From: Ignavibacteria bacterium
GTDB lineage: Bacteria > Bacteroidota > Ignavibacteria > SZUA-365
DNA: 64,000 bases
NCBI GenBank assembly: GCA_016720835.1
Contig: JADKJW010000009.1
Span: 62,001 to 126,000, forward strand
Direction: 5' to 3'
Below are positions 33,023 to 42,644 of the stretch, in pieces; the first letter of the stretch is position 1, and the number at the start of each line of letters is the position of its first letter. Both the position numbers and the translations under genes were made by a program. The notes under the pieces are model-generated. The model was not told where the DNA came from and made no database searches. It saw only the letters and a list, made by a program, of their open reading frames with translations.

Positions 33023-34345
33023 CTACAGACCGTATTTTTTGCGTTTTCGCCAGAGGGTGGCCGGATCGATCCCAAGGATGCCGGCCGCTTCGTCGTAGTC
33101 CTTCGCGCTTTGCAGGACCCGCTTGATATGGGTCTTTTCGATCTCTTCCAACGAAAGGGCGGTGACCTGGGTATCGACGGCGCGGATCTCCTCCGGCAGC
33201 TGCGCGAGATCGATGGTGCCGCCCGCCGAGAGCAGCACCGCCCTCTCGATGACGTGCTCCAGCTCGCGGACGTTGCCGTTCCAGCGGTAGAGCCGCAGCG
33301 CGCGCATCGCGTCGTCGCCGACCGCCGGCGCCTCGCCCTTCGAAAAGCGCCGCAGAAAATGCTGGACCAGCAGCGGGATGTCCTCGGGCCGCTCGCGCAG
33401 CGGGCTGAGCTTGATGCGCACGGCGTTGAGGCGATAGAAGAGATCCTCGCGAATCGCGCCCTCGCGCAGCGCCTCGTCGAGATCGCGGTTGGTGGCCGCG
33501 ATGACGCGCACGTCCACCTGCCGGGTGTCGTTGGACCCGAGCGGTTCGAATTCCTTGCTCTGCAGCACGCGCAGCAGTTTCACCTGCGTCGTCGACGAAA
33601 TCTCCGCAATCTCGTCGAGAAAGATCGAGCCGCCGTCGGCCGCGTCGAAACGGCCGGGCCGGTCCTTGATCGCTCCGGTAAAGGCGCCCTTCACGTGACC
33701 GAACAGTTCGCTCTCGAGCAGGGCCTCGGGCAGCGCGGCGCAATTCACCTTCACGAAGGGCTCGCCGGCGCGCGCGCTCCGGCGGTGGATGAGCGCGGCG
33801 ATCAGTTCCTTGCCCGTCCCGCTCTCCCCTTCGATGAGTACGCTCATGGTGCTGTCGGCCACGCGCGCGGCGAGATCGAGCTGCGCGCGCATCGACGGGC
33901 TGCGGGTGACGATGCCGTCGTCGATGCCGGCGTCGAGACGCTGGCGAAGCTCGTCCACCTCGCGCACGAGCTGATGGTGTTCCCAGACCTTCTGCGCGAA
34001 AAGCTGCAGCTCGACGAAATCGAACGGCTTCTGCATGTAGTGGTACGCGCCCTTCTTGATGGCCTCGATGGCGCTGTCGATGGACCCGTGCGCGGTGATC
34101 ATCACCACGGTGGTGGCGGGCGACACGGCGCGGATTTCCTCGAGGAGCTGCATGCCGTCGATGGGCGTCATCTTGAGATCGATGAAGGCGAGGTCGAAGC
34201 TGCGCGCGCGAATGGCGTCGAGCGCCTCGAGCGGCTTCGCGCAGAGCACGGTGCGGAAGCCGATCGCGTCGAAACAGATCCCGACGGTTTTCAGGATGTT
34301 GACTTCGTCGTCGACGACGATCACGTTCGGCACGGGATGGTCCAT
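33023..34345 (-). CDS. Sigma-54-dependent response regulator (NtrC family)
   Basis: 440 aa. Receiver domain (residues 8-120) with the acidic pair D12/D13, phospho-acceptor D56 and K106. Central AAA+ domain with Walker A GESGTGKE at 173-180, the sigma-54 contact loop GAFTGA at 220-225 and a GSIFLDEIAEI Walker B. A C-terminal Fis-type helix-turn-helix ends at KKYGL. It is co-transcribed with the histidine kinase 3 nt upstream. The two palindromes and sigma-54-like promoter between it and the Ton operon suggest that this operon is a target, which is inference. Confidence 0.93.
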   Translation of the reverse strand: MDHPVPNVIVVDDEVNILKTVGICFDAIGFRTVLCAKPLEALDAIRARSFDLAFIDLKMTPIDGMQLLEEIRAVSPATTVVMITAHGSIDSAIEAIKKGAYHYMQKPFDFVELQLFAQKVWEHHQLVREVDELRQRLDAGIDDGIVTRSPSMRAQLDLAARVADSTMSVLIEGESGTGKELIAALIHRRSARAGEPFVKVNCAALPEALLESELFGHVKGAFTGAIKDRPGRFDAADGGSIFLDEIAEISSTTQVKLLRVLQSKEFEPLGSNDTRQVDVRVIAATNRDLDEALREGAIREDLFYRLNAVRIKLSPLRERPEDIPLLVQHFLRRFSKGEAPAVGDDAMRALRLYRWNGNVRELEHVIERAVLLSAGGTIDLAQLPEEIRAVDTQVTALSLEEIEKTHIKRVLQSAKDYDEAAGILGIDPATLWRKRKKYGL

Positions 34346-34348
34346 GGC

Positions 34349-36190
34349 TTACTCCCGCGTGAGTGGAAGCGTGAAGGAAAAGATACTGCCGCCGTCCGGC
34401 GCGTTCTCCGCGCGGATCGCGCCGCCGTGGGACTCCACGACCTGCCGCGCGATGGTCAGGCCGAGTCCCACGCTCCCCGGCGTGGTGTCGTCGCCCTGCT
34501 TGAGCTGCACGAACTTGTCGAAGATGGTCTCGAGAGCCTCGGGCGGAATGCCGCGGCCCGTGTCGGCGACGGACACGAAGATCGCCTCCCCGTCCCTCGC
34601 CGCCGTGATGCGGATGTCGCCGCCGTCCGGCGTGTAGCGGATCGCGTTGCCGACGAGATTGACGAGCACCCAGCACAGTTGCTGAAAATCCCCGGTGACG
34701 GCGGGCAGGTCCGGCGCGACGTCGACGCGCAGCGCGATGGATTTCTCGTTCAGCGCGAGGAGCAGCGGACGCACGGACTCCTCGATGACACGCGCGATAT
34801 CGACGATGTCCTGCTTCCCGCGCGTCTCGGCGGACTGCAGTTTCGAGAGCGCGAGCAATTCCTCGACGAGCTTCTTCAACCGTTCGCAATCCTGCTTTGC
34901 GCCGGTGAGCAGATCCCGCTGCCGTTCGTTCAAGCCGCCGAGCACGTCCCGTTGCAGAATGTCGATGGTCATGTTGATGGAGGTGAGCGGCGTGCGGAAC
35001 TCGTGCGACACCGCGGCGAGGAAATCCGATTTGAGCTGCTCGAGCTGCTTGAAACGCGTCACGTCCTGGAAGAGCGTCACGACGCCGGCGAGCTGCCCGC
35101 GGTCGTCGAGGATGTCGCGGCGTAGCGGACGGAAGAAGAGTGTCTGCCCGCCGAGCGCCCAATGGAGGAGCTCGTCGCCGCCGGCATCGCCGGCGCGCGC
35201 GGCGTCCGGTCCGAGATGCTTCGACCAGGACGGATCGCTCACGACCTCTCGCGCCGGGAGTCCTTCCCATCCCGATGCCGTGGCGAGCGGTGCGATGGCT
35301 CGCGCGGCGTGGTTGAGCAGGAGGATGCGTCCCGCGGCGTCGGTCACGATGAGCGGATCGGTGATGCTCGCGACAATGGCCTCGGATTTCGTCTTCTCGG
35401 AGATCAGTTTCTGGACGTTCAGCTTCTCGAACGCGCGGAGACGCTCGGTCATCTTGTTGAACTCCGCGCTGAGCTCGCCGATCTCGTCGTCGGTCTGCAC
35501 GTCGATTTTCTGATTGAGATGCCCCTGGCTGATCTGCCGCACGCGCTTGGTGACGGAGAGGACGGGCGAGACGATGCGCCGCGTGTAATAGGCGCCCGCG
35601 AAGATGCTGAGGGCGATGTTGAGGAGCGAGGCCGCGATGATGACGACGGCCGAATCGCTCGCGCTGTCCTGCGTCTCCTCGTTCGTGCGCACGATGGCGT
35701 TCTGGTTCAGTTCCAAAAAGCGGAAGGACAGCTCCTTGAGCCGTTCGGAGGCCGGGCGGACGACGATGAACTCGAAGTCGCGCACGAGCGTCTTCGGTCC
35801 GCCGCGCTCGATGATGTGCTGCAGCGAATCCGAAAGGTCCGCGTACGTGCGGTACGTCGCCATCAGCGTGTCGAGCATGCGACGTTCGGACTCCTCGTTC
35901 GCGGTCGCGAGCGCCTTGCCGTACCAGAGGAGGAACTGGTCGCGTTGTTCGCGCAGGAGCAGGCCGCCGAGGTCCACGTCCTGCAGCATGGTCAGCTGCG
36001 CGCTCTCCTGCCGCTGCAGCGACTTGGCGAGATTCTCCGCGGCGACGAGGCCCTGGTAGCGGGCCGTGTACCCCGTCTCCACGGTGCTGCGCAGCGACTG
36101 GAAATTGTAGAGCACGATGAGCGACGTGAGGATGCTGATGCACACCACCACGAAGTAGCCGATGCCGATTTTGTACGCGATGCTGGACAT
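34349..36190 (-). CDS. Membrane sensor histidine kinase
   Basis: 613 aa. Two membrane helices (residues about 8-28 and 183-205) flank a periplasmic sensor of about 155 aa. Then come HAMP (RIVSPVLSVTKRVRQI), a PAS-like domain (SIVA and SITDPLIVTDAAGRILLLN), the HisKA phospho-acceptor H396 in SHEFRTPL, and the HATPase with N-box LVNLVGNAIRYTP, G1 DTGRGIPP and G2 GLGLTIARQ. All catalytic motifs are intact. It follows the polysaccharide genes after 41 nt and precedes its cognate regulator by 3 nt. Confidence 0.93.
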   Translation of the reverse strand: MSSIAYKIGIGYFVVVCISILTSLIVLYNFQSLRSTVETGYTARYQGLVAAENLAKSLQRQESAQLTMLQDVDLGGLLLREQRDQFLLWYGKALATANEESERRMLDTLMATYRTYADLSDSLQHIIERGGPKTLVRDFEFIVVRPASERLKELSFRFLELNQNAIVRTNEETQDSASDSAVVIIAASLLNIALSIFAGAYYTRRIVSPVLSVTKRVRQISQGHLNQKIDVQTDDEIGELSAEFNKMTERLRAFEKLNVQKLISEKTKSEAIVASITDPLIVTDAAGRILLLNHAARAIAPLATASGWEGLPAREVVSDPSWSKHLGPDAARAGDAGGDELLHWALGGQTLFFRPLRRDILDDRGQLAGVVTLFQDVTRFKQLEQLKSDFLAAVSHEFRTPLTSINMTIDILQRDVLGGLNERQRDLLTGAKQDCERLKKLVEELLALSKLQSAETRGKQDIVDIARVIEESVRPLLLALNEKSIALRVDVAPDLPAVTGDFQQLCWVLVNLVGNAIRYTPDGGDIRITAARDGEAIFVSVADTGRGIPPEALETIFDKFVQLKQGDDTTPGSVGLGLTIARQVVESHGGAIRAENAPDGGSIFSFTLPLTRE

Positions 36191-36231
36191 GGGTGCTCTC
36201 CTCCGGCTGCGCCGTCAGCGCTTCGCCGCCA

Positions 36232-36975
36232 TCAGGCGCCGCGCTCCCACAGTTTTGCGTATTTCGCGAACACGTAATTGGCCGACAGGCGGCAGAGGAC
36301 ATAGCCGTGCAAGCCGTCGAGGAAACCGGCCTTCAGCAGATACATCTTGAAGAACACGAAGGCGGGACGGAGCAGCAGGTCGCGGAGGCGGCCGCGCTTC
36401 CCCGCCCCATGCAATTCGTCCGCGGCGAGTGATGTGTACCGGTTGAGCTTCGCGAAGTAGTGTTCCAGATTGTCGTCGGTGAAGTGAAGCAGGTCGCCGC
36501 GCAGGGTCCCGATGCTGCCCCGCACCTCGAGCGCTTCGTGCACCTTCGCGTCGCTGAAGCGTGCCGCGTCGGCACGGAACAGCCGCGTGACGTGCCCGGG
36601 GTACCAGCCGCAGTGGCGTATCCATGTTCCGAGGAAGTACGCCTTGCGCGGCATGCGGTAGGCGGCGCACGCGGCAGGATCGGCGATGGCCGCGCGCAGT
36701 TCGTCGGCGAGTCCGGGGGTCACGCGCTCGTCGGCGTCGAGCCAGAGCACCCAGGCGTTGCGGGTCTGCGCCAACGCGAAGGTCTTCGCGGCGGAGAAGC
36801 CGCGCCACTCCTCGATGAAGACGCGCGCGCCGCGTTCGCGCGCGATGTCGGCCGTGCGGTCGGCGCTGGCGGCGTCGACGACCACGAGATCATCGGCCCA
36901 CGCGACGCTGTCGAGACAGGCGGCGATGTTGCGCTCCTCGTCGCGCGTGATGATGATGACGCTGAGCGGTGTCAT
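36232..36975 (-). CDS. Glycosyltransferase family 2 (WaaE/KdtX-like)
   Basis: 247 aa. PLSVIIITRDEERNIAACLD starts the GT-A fold; WVLWLDADERVTPGLADELR carries the metal-binding DxD-type motif. The C-terminal DGLHGYVLCRLSANYVFAKY is typical of LPS-core beta-1,4-glucosyltransferases of the WaaE type. The gene starts at ATG 36975, sharing one base with the stop of the O-antigen ligase gene. Longer readings upstream lack homology. It is the last gene of the polysaccharide cluster. Confidence 0.85.
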   Translation of the reverse strand: MTPLSVIIITRDEERNIAACLDSVAWADDLVVVDAASADRTADIARERGARVFIEEWRGFSAAKTFALAQTRNAWVLWLDADERVTPGLADELRAAIADPAACAAYRMPRKAYFLGTWIRHCGWYPGHVTRLFRADAARFSDAKVHEALEVRGSIGTLRGDLLHFTDDNLEHYFAKLNRYTSLAADELHGAGKRGRLRDLLLRPAFVFFKMYLLKAGFLDGLHGYVLCRLSANYVFAKYAKLWERGA

Positions 36976-38303
36976 CACGGCTCCCCCCGGGAATCGGCGA
37001 CGGCGGCCTTCCGCATGGCGACGGCGGCCGCGGCGAGCGTCAGGCCGACGGACGTCCACAACAGCACGAGGATCTCGTGATCGCCGAAATTGTATTCGGC
37101 CACGCCGTTGGCGGCAAAACCAATGAACGCCGCGAGCGCGCCGAGCGCGATGTGTCCAGACAGCCCGGCGCGATCGGCGCGAAAGCGCTTCCATTCCAGT
37201 CGCGCAATGCTCGCGAAAAGGACGAGCATCGCGAGAAATCCGATGCCGCCATGCGAGGCAAGAATGTGCACGTAGGTGCTGTGCAGATGGCCGCCTTCGT
37301 CGCGTCCGGCGTCGGGCACGTACGCGCGGTAGACTTTGCCCATGTCGCCGTCACCGACGCCGAAGAACGGATGGTCGAGGAACATCCGCCATCCCGTGCG
37401 CCACATGCGCACGCGGCTCTGGTTGCTTTCGAGCACGGCGCGCCCTTCGTTCTGTTCGGCCTGCGTCGCCGCGGCAACGTGCACGCTGTCCTGTTCCGTG
37501 CGCGTCGCGAACATGTTCCGCATCCGCTCCTGATACGTGCCCGGCGCGAGAAGCACAAAGGCGACCAGCAGGACGGCGAGTCCGGCGAGAATGCGGCGGT
37601 AGGAGACGATGCCGACGAAGACCGCCGCGAGCAGCAGCCCGAGCCAGCTGCTCCGTGTCTGCGTGAGGATCAAGCCGTACAAAGTGACGGCGCTGCACAG
37701 CGCGAGGATGCTCCGGTCCCGCGTCGTCGCGCCCTTCCAGAAGAGCAGCGGCAACACCATGAGGAGCACGAGCATCTTCATGCCCGCGGAGGTCATGTAG
37801 TGCTGAAAAAATCCGAGGCGGGAGAACGCCTCCGCGTAGTACACCGCGATGTCGATCAGGGACTGCAGCCCCGCCGCGGCGGCGGCGATGAGGATAAAGC
37901 GCAGCAACGCGCGCTCGTCGCGCAGGACGACGGGCAACACGTACAGCACGCCGATCAGCAGGACGCGCCGGGAGTTCTCGAGCGCGTCGAGCGGATACAC
38001 GGCGAAGACGACCATGCCGGCAACGGCCGCGAGGTACGCAAGGAGCTGCCAGTCGATGCCGCTGCGCGTGAAGGGGTTTCCGCGTTCCGTGATCGCAAGG
38101 CCCAGACAGCAGGCCGCCAACACGCCGAACGCGATCGACGAGACCGCGATGGAGAAGAACAGTCCGGCCACTTGCACGGTGACGGCGACCGCGCACGCGG
38201 TGCGCAATGCGCGGGCCTTGCGCGCCGCGCGGAGCGTCGCGGGCGACACTGTCGCCTGTTCCTGCGCCGCGAGCGGCGTCGCGTCTTGCGCGGGTCCGTT
38301 CAT
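36975..38303 (-). CDS. O-antigen ligase/polymerase family membrane protein
   Basis: 442 aa with about eleven or twelve membrane helices. The large periplasmic loop contains VRMWRTGWRMFLDHPFFGVG and HLHSTYVHILASHGGIGFLA, the signature of the WaaL/Wzy (Wzy_C) superfamily that joins or polymerises O-antigen units. Ligase and polymerase cannot be told apart from sequence alone. It overlaps the msbA-like gene upstream (ATGA at 38300-38303), as tight operon genes do. Confidence 0.86.
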   Translation of the reverse strand: MNGPAQDATPLAAQEQATVSPATLRAARKARALRTACAVAVTVQVAGLFFSIAVSSIAFGVLAACCLGLAITERGNPFTRSGIDWQLLAYLAAVAGMVVFAVYPLDALENSRRVLLIGVLYVLPVVLRDERALLRFILIAAAAAGLQSLIDIAVYYAEAFSRLGFFQHYMTSAGMKMLVLLMVLPLLFWKGATTRDRSILALCSAVTLYGLILTQTRSSWLGLLLAAVFVGIVSYRRILAGLAVLLVAFVLLAPGTYQERMRNMFATRTEQDSVHVAAATQAEQNEGRAVLESNQSRVRMWRTGWRMFLDHPFFGVGDGDMGKVYRAYVPDAGRDEGGHLHSTYVHILASHGGIGFLAMLVLFASIARLEWKRFRADRAGLSGHIALGALAAFIGFAANGVAEYNFGDHEILVLLWTSVGLTLAAAAVAMRKAAVADSRGEP

Positions 38304-40126
38304 AGCTTGAACTGCAGATCGTACAGCCGCTTGTACAGCCCGCTGTCGTTGCGCATGAGATCCGCATGCGAACCGCGCTCGGCGACCCGCCCTCCCTCGA
38401 GGGCGTAGATGACGTCCGCGCGCTGGATGGTGGAGAGCCGGTGCGCGATGACGATGGATGTGCGGCCGTCCATGAGATGCTGAATCGCCTCCTGCACCAG
38501 CAGTTCCGACTCGGTGTCGAGCGCGGAGGTGGCCTCGTCGAGGATGAGGATGGGCGGATTCTTGAGGATGGCGCGCGCGATGGACAGCCGCTGCCGCTGT
38601 CCTCCGGAGAGTTTCACGCCGCGATCGCCGATGACGGTGTCGTACCCGTCCGCCGTCTCCACGATGAAGTCGTGGGCGTTGGCCGCCTTCGCCGCCTCGA
38701 CAATCTGCTCGAAGGAGGAGCCCGGACTTCCGTAGGCAATGTTCTCGCGGATGGGCGCGTTGAAGAGGAACGTCTCCTGCGTGACGATCCCCATGAGGCC
38801 GCGCAGCGAGGTCAGGGTCAGTTCGCGGATGTCGGTTCCGTCGATGAGGATGGCGCCGCCCGTCACGTCGTAGAAGCGCGGCACGAGATCGACGAGGGTG
38901 CTCTTGCCGACGCCGCTCGGACCGACGATGGCGGCGGCGCTGCCCGCCGCGATCTCGATCGAGACGCCCGAGAGGATTTCCTCGCCGGTATCGTAGCGGA
39001 AATGCACGTCGCGAAACTCAATCTTGTGGCGGAACGCCGCGATGTCGCGCGCGCCCGGCGCGTCGCTGATGCGGGCCGGAATGTCGAGCACGGAGAAGAC
39101 GCGCTGCGCGCCGGCGACGCCCTGCGAGACGCTGCCGATCATCTGGCCGAAGAACTTCAGGGGCTGCATCATCTGCAGCATCGCGAAGATGTAGGCCACG
39201 AACACGCCGCTCGTCATGCCGCTCTTCCCCGTCAGGATCGACTCGCCCAGGAACCAGAGGATGACCACCACCACCAGGACGCTCACGACCTCGGTGATCG
39301 GCGCGGTCATCTCGCTGCGGCGCATGATGCTGACGAACGTCCTGAAGTACCGCTCGTTGTGCGTCTTGAACCGCTCCGTCTCCTGCCGCTCGGTCCGGAA
39401 CGCCTTGATGATGCGCATGTTGGCGAGCCCCTCGTCCAGCGCGGCCGTGATGTCGGCCATCGCCGTCTGCAGGCGGCTGCTCTCGCGGCGCAGGCTCTGC
39501 GCCACCTTCGCGAGGAACCACCCGGTCGCGGGCAGGAGGACGAACACCAGCATCGTGAGCTGCCAGTCGATCAGGAAGAGGATCACCGTGTAAGTCAGGA
39601 TCTGCGGCGGATCGCGGAAGATGCTGTTGACCACCGCGATCGCGGAATCGTTCACCACCTTCACGTCGTTGACAATGCGCGAGATGAGCGTCCCCTTCTT
39701 CTCCTCCGAAAAATAGCTCATCGACAGCGTCGTCATGTGCTCGTACAGCTGCTGCCGAAGATCGCGGATGATGCCGTGCTCCGCGGGCGCCATGAACCAG
39801 CTCTGAAGATAGTGGAACACGTTCTTCATCACGAAGCTGAGCACGATGAGCGCGCACAGCGCCTTGAGCGACTGCGATGGCGTGGCGGACGCGAGAAGGT
39901 TGTTGATGCCCGTCAGCGCCCACTCCTTGAACGTGTCGAGCGAGAACGGCGGCGCGGGCTTGAACTCCGGTTTCTTCGGATCGAAGAGCACGTTGATGAA
40001 CGGGATGATCAGCACCACGGTGGTCATGTTGAACACGACGAAGCCGAGCATCGACGCGGAGGCATACGACAGATTGCGCCTGTAGGGCCGGAGATACCGG
40101 AGAATGCGCGCGATGGTTTTCAGCAT
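38300..40126 (-). CDS. MsbA-like ABC transporter (permease fused to ATPase)
   Basis: 608 aa. Six membrane helices in the N-terminal half (from VVFNMTTVVLIIPFI on), then an ATPase with Walker A GPSGVGKST, Q-loop TQETFLF, signature LSGGQRQRLSIARAI, Walker B ILILDEATSALD and an H-loop IVIAHRL. This is the MsbA/lipid-flippase layout. It is located between polysaccharide genes, so lipid A-core or lipid-linked glycan export is likely. The start ATG 40126 overlaps the preceding gene by 7 nt. Confidence 0.9.
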   Translation of the reverse strand: MLKTIARILRYLRPYRRNLSYASASMLGFVVFNMTTVVLIIPFINVLFDPKKPEFKPAPPFSLDTFKEWALTGINNLLASATPSQSLKALCALIVLSFVMKNVFHYLQSWFMAPAEHGIIRDLRQQLYEHMTTLSMSYFSEEKKGTLISRIVNDVKVVNDSAIAVVNSIFRDPPQILTYTVILFLIDWQLTMLVFVLLPATGWFLAKVAQSLRRESSRLQTAMADITAALDEGLANMRIIKAFRTERQETERFKTHNERYFRTFVSIMRRSEMTAPITEVVSVLVVVVILWFLGESILTGKSGMTSGVFVAYIFAMLQMMQPLKFFGQMIGSVSQGVAGAQRVFSVLDIPARISDAPGARDIAAFRHKIEFRDVHFRYDTGEEILSGVSIEIAAGSAAAIVGPSGVGKSTLVDLVPRFYDVTGGAILIDGTDIRELTLTSLRGLMGIVTQETFLFNAPIRENIAYGSPGSSFEQIVEAAKAANAHDFIVETADGYDTVIGDRGVKLSGGQRQRLSIARAILKNPPILILDEATSALDTESELLVQEAIQHLMDGRTSIVIAHRLSTIQRADVIYALEGGRVAERGSHADLMRNDSGLYKRLYDLQFKL

Positions 40127-40980
40127 GCGGCCTCCGCAGGAGCCGATGCGGCAGACGGGAGCAGGCCCTGCTCGCACCAGGCGCGTCCGCGGGCGCGCAC
40201 GTCCTCGAAGCGTCGTTCGGAGCGCTCCGATGCCGCGGTGCGCGGATGCCAGAGATGGTACTGGATGGCGCGATGCCGGAGCGCCGCGCTCCTCACGCCC
40301 TGCAGCGCGAGCCGGAATTGAACGTCGGAATCCTCGCCGCTGCCCGGCCCATCGTACGTTTCGTCGAAACCGTTGATCGACAGGAGGTCGCGCGTGTGCA
40401 CGGAGAAGTTGCTGCCCAGAATGCCCGGCGCGCGCGCGGGTCCGCGCGACGGGCCGTGAAGCGCCGATGCCTCGCTCCGGGAGAGGCGGATACCGTCCTC
40501 GAGCCGCAGCGCTCTGCCGCGCAGTCCTTCCCAGACTTCGCGGATGCCGAGCGATTCGTAGGCGCCGCTGCGCACCATGTCCAGCGTGAGACGCGAGGTC
40601 CATGCGGGACTGGTTTCCACGCGGCGACCGCACAGGACGGTGGCGGATTGCCGGCCCTCGTAATGATCGGCGAGAAAGCGCCTGTGCGGCAGGCAGTCTC
40701 CGTCGATGAACACGAGGTACGGCGACCTCGCTCGCCGCACCGCCTCGTTCAGGATCCTGTTCTTGCGCCAGCCGCGGTCTTCCTGCCAGACATGCGTCAG
40801 GGTGAAGCGCGGGCTTGCGCGGGCCTCATCGACCGCCGCGCGCACGGCGGGACCGGACCCGTCGTCGGCGACGATCACTTCGAAGCCGCCGACCGTCTGC
40901 CGCGCGCAGGCCGCGAGGATGAAGCGGAGGGCGTCGGGACGGTTGTAGACGGCGATGATGAGAGTGAGGGGCGTATGCAT
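40120..40980 (-). CDS. Glycosyltransferase family 2 with galactosyltransferase-type C-terminal region
   Basis: 286 aa. LTLIIAVYNRPDALRFILAA opens the GT-A fold; YLVFIDGDCLPHRRFLADHY provides the DxD-like metal site; the second half contains GSNFSVHTRDLLSINGFDE and GEDSDVQFRLALQGVR, a galactosyltransferase (Glyco_transf_7C) motif with ED. It heads the surface-polysaccharide run. No upstream promoter is clear. Confidence 0.88.
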   Translation of the reverse strand: MHTPLTLIIAVYNRPDALRFILAACARQTVGGFEVIVADDGSGPAVRAAVDEARASPRFTLTHVWQEDRGWRKNRILNEAVRRARSPYLVFIDGDCLPHRRFLADHYEGRQSATVLCGRRVETSPAWTSRLTLDMVRSGAYESLGIREVWEGLRGRALRLEDGIRLSRSEASALHGPSRGPARAPGILGSNFSVHTRDLLSINGFDETYDGPGSGEDSDVQFRLALQGVRSAALRHRAIQYHLWHPRTAASERSERRFEDVRARGRAWCEQGLLPSAASAPAEAAC

Positions 40981-41091
40981 GCGTTCCGTGATGCGTCAAT
41001 CGCGGTCAATCTACGAGAAAATCGCCCGTCGCGAAAGGCAGCGTCAGGAGGTCGGGAGGAAAAGATGCGGAACTCGGCGATCCCGCCGCGC

Positions 41092-41865
41092 TCATTGATT
41101 CACGAGACCGGCGCCGCCGCCCGTCACGTCCGCGGCCGCGTTCCGCGCATCGAAGGAAGGATCGAACTGCATGTCCCCGGCGGGAGAGGCACCGGCGGGC
41201 GCGCTCGCCGCGCGCGCAACGCGCGTCAGCGTTTCCGGCGCGATCCCCGTCGCGCCCTGCGTGACGAAGGTCGCGAAGCGGCCGTCGGCGTAGAGCAGCC
41301 AGACGTCGAATCCCTCGAACAGGTCAGGCACGAGACGCTCCCCCGCGAGAAGGGCGACCGTGGAGTCCCTCGAGAGCCGGTGCGCTTGCTGAAGGTAGGC
41401 GGCACAGATGGCGTAATGATTTTCACCCCTGCGCACGCGATGCGCGTCCGGCAGACGCGCGGCAAGCGCCTCGAAGCGCTCAGCCCGCGCGCGGTACGAC
41501 TCGTCAAGCTCCTCGATTTTGTCGAGAAGGCTTTTGCATGATTCATCGGGTTCGGCGCGCATCTGCGAGAGCAGCTTGTCGTGATCGCAGACGGTCACGG
41601 CCTCTTTCACCGATCCCGCGGTCAGACGGCGCTGCGCGGGGACCGTCTGGTTGTACGCCTGGAGCATGTCCCGCGCCGCCTTCTTCAGCGAGCGCATGTC
41701 CCGCGCGCATTGCTCCATTTCCGTTGCCGTGGCGCGGAATTCCTCCACCGTGGAGACTTTTCCCGAACATGCCGGCAACAGGAGCAGCAGAAGAAGGAAG
41801 GGGAAGATGTATGGATGGGACGACGCGACGTCACCCGATTCGGTAGCAGCAGGTTCCAACCGCAT
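41092..41865 (-). CDS. Putative lipoprotein of unknown function
   Basis: 257 aa. A hydrophobic stretch (YIFPFLLLLLLLPAC) ends in a lipobox-like LPAC. The 20 residues before it are unusually long and lack the normal basic charge, so the start codon may be further in. The mature part is helical, with Cys at two points (MEQCARDM and YAICAAYL) and no recognisable domain. It is flanked by the MBL gene and glycosyltransferases. I do not recognise the family. Confidence 0.62.
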   Translation of the reverse strand: MRLEPAATESGDVASSHPYIFPFLLLLLLLPACSGKVSTVEEFRATATEMEQCARDMRSLKKAARDMLQAYNQTVPAQRRLTAGSVKEAVTVCDHDKLLSQMRAEPDESCKSLLDKIEELDESYRARAERFEALAARLPDAHRVRRGENHYAICAAYLQQAHRLSRDSTVALLAGERLVPDLFEGFDVWLLYADGRFATFVTQGATGIAPETLTRVARAASAPAGASPAGDMQFDPSFDARNAAADVTGGGAGLVNQ

Positions 41866-41966
41866 TCACTGTCTGTTCCACATTGTGGTGCGCGTCAGGC
41901 GCGAACAGCAAACATCGCACACCGCGATGCAAGAACCAAATGCGCTCCGCGCGGCTGCGGCCACGA

Positions 41967-42644
41967 TCAGAGCGTGATCGTCTCGCCGTATTCCATGACG
42001 CGGCACGCCCTGCCCCGGGCCTCGACACCCGCCTTGAAGTGCTGCGGATCGGCCGCGATCACGGGAAACGTATTGTAATGCATCGGAATCGCGAGCCCGG
42101 GTCCGACGAACTCCACCGCTTCCACCGCATCGTCGATACCCATCGTGAAGTTATCGCCGATGGGGAGCATCATCGCGTCGATGCTGTCGCGGCGCCCGAT
42201 GAGCTGCATGTCGAGGAAGAGACCCGTGTCGCCGGTGTGGTAGACGGTCTTTCCGCCCATCGATATGACCACGCCGGCCGGCTCGCCCATGTAGCGCCCG
42301 TCAGGGGAGGCCGAACCATGATGCGCGATCGTGAACTTCACCCGGCCGAACGGAAACACATGCGCGCCTCCGATGTGCATGTTGTGCGCGTTGCAGCCTT
42401 TATCCGCAACGTCATTGGCGAGTTCATTGACCGCGATGATCGTGCCGTTTCCCGCTTTCGCCAGAGCGATGGCGTCACCGAGATGATCTCCGTGGGCATG
42501 TGTCAGGACGATGAAATCGGCCGTCACGTCCTTCACGCTGACCGGGCAGGTCGGATTTCCCGTGATGAACGGGTCGATGGCGATGCGATGCCTGCCATCC
42601 CACAAGAGAAACGATGAGTGGCTGAGATACGTGAGTTGGAGCAT
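41967..42644 (-). CDS. UPF0173 metal-dependent hydrolase (metallo-beta-lactamase fold)
   Basis: 225 aa, matching the UPF0173 family in length. LTYLSHSSFLLWDGRHRIAI is the typical start and LTHAHGDHLGDAI carries the metal-binding HxHxDH. Downstream YHTGDTGLF and AIPMHYNTFP supply the remaining metal ligands. It hydrolyses an unidentified substrate. It is separated from gdhA by 387 nt and divergent from it. Confidence 0.9.
   Translation of the reverse strand: MLQLTYLSHSSFLLWDGRHRIAIDPFITGNPTCPVSVKDVTADFIVLTHAHGDHLGDAIALAKAGNGTIIAVNELANDVADKGCNAHNMHIGGAHVFPFGRVKFTIAHHGSASPDGRYMGEPAGVVISMGGKTVYHTGDTGLFLDMQLIGRRDSIDAMMLPIGDNFTMGIDDAVEAVEFVGPGLAIPMHYNTFPVIAADPQHFKAGVEARGRACRVMEYGETITL

Noticed and set aside
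32865..36302. Minus-strand open frame of about 1,145 codons over the histidine kinase and regulator
   Set aside because: It is the shifted frame of two well-recognised genes; its composition is Arg-rich and no domain is visible.
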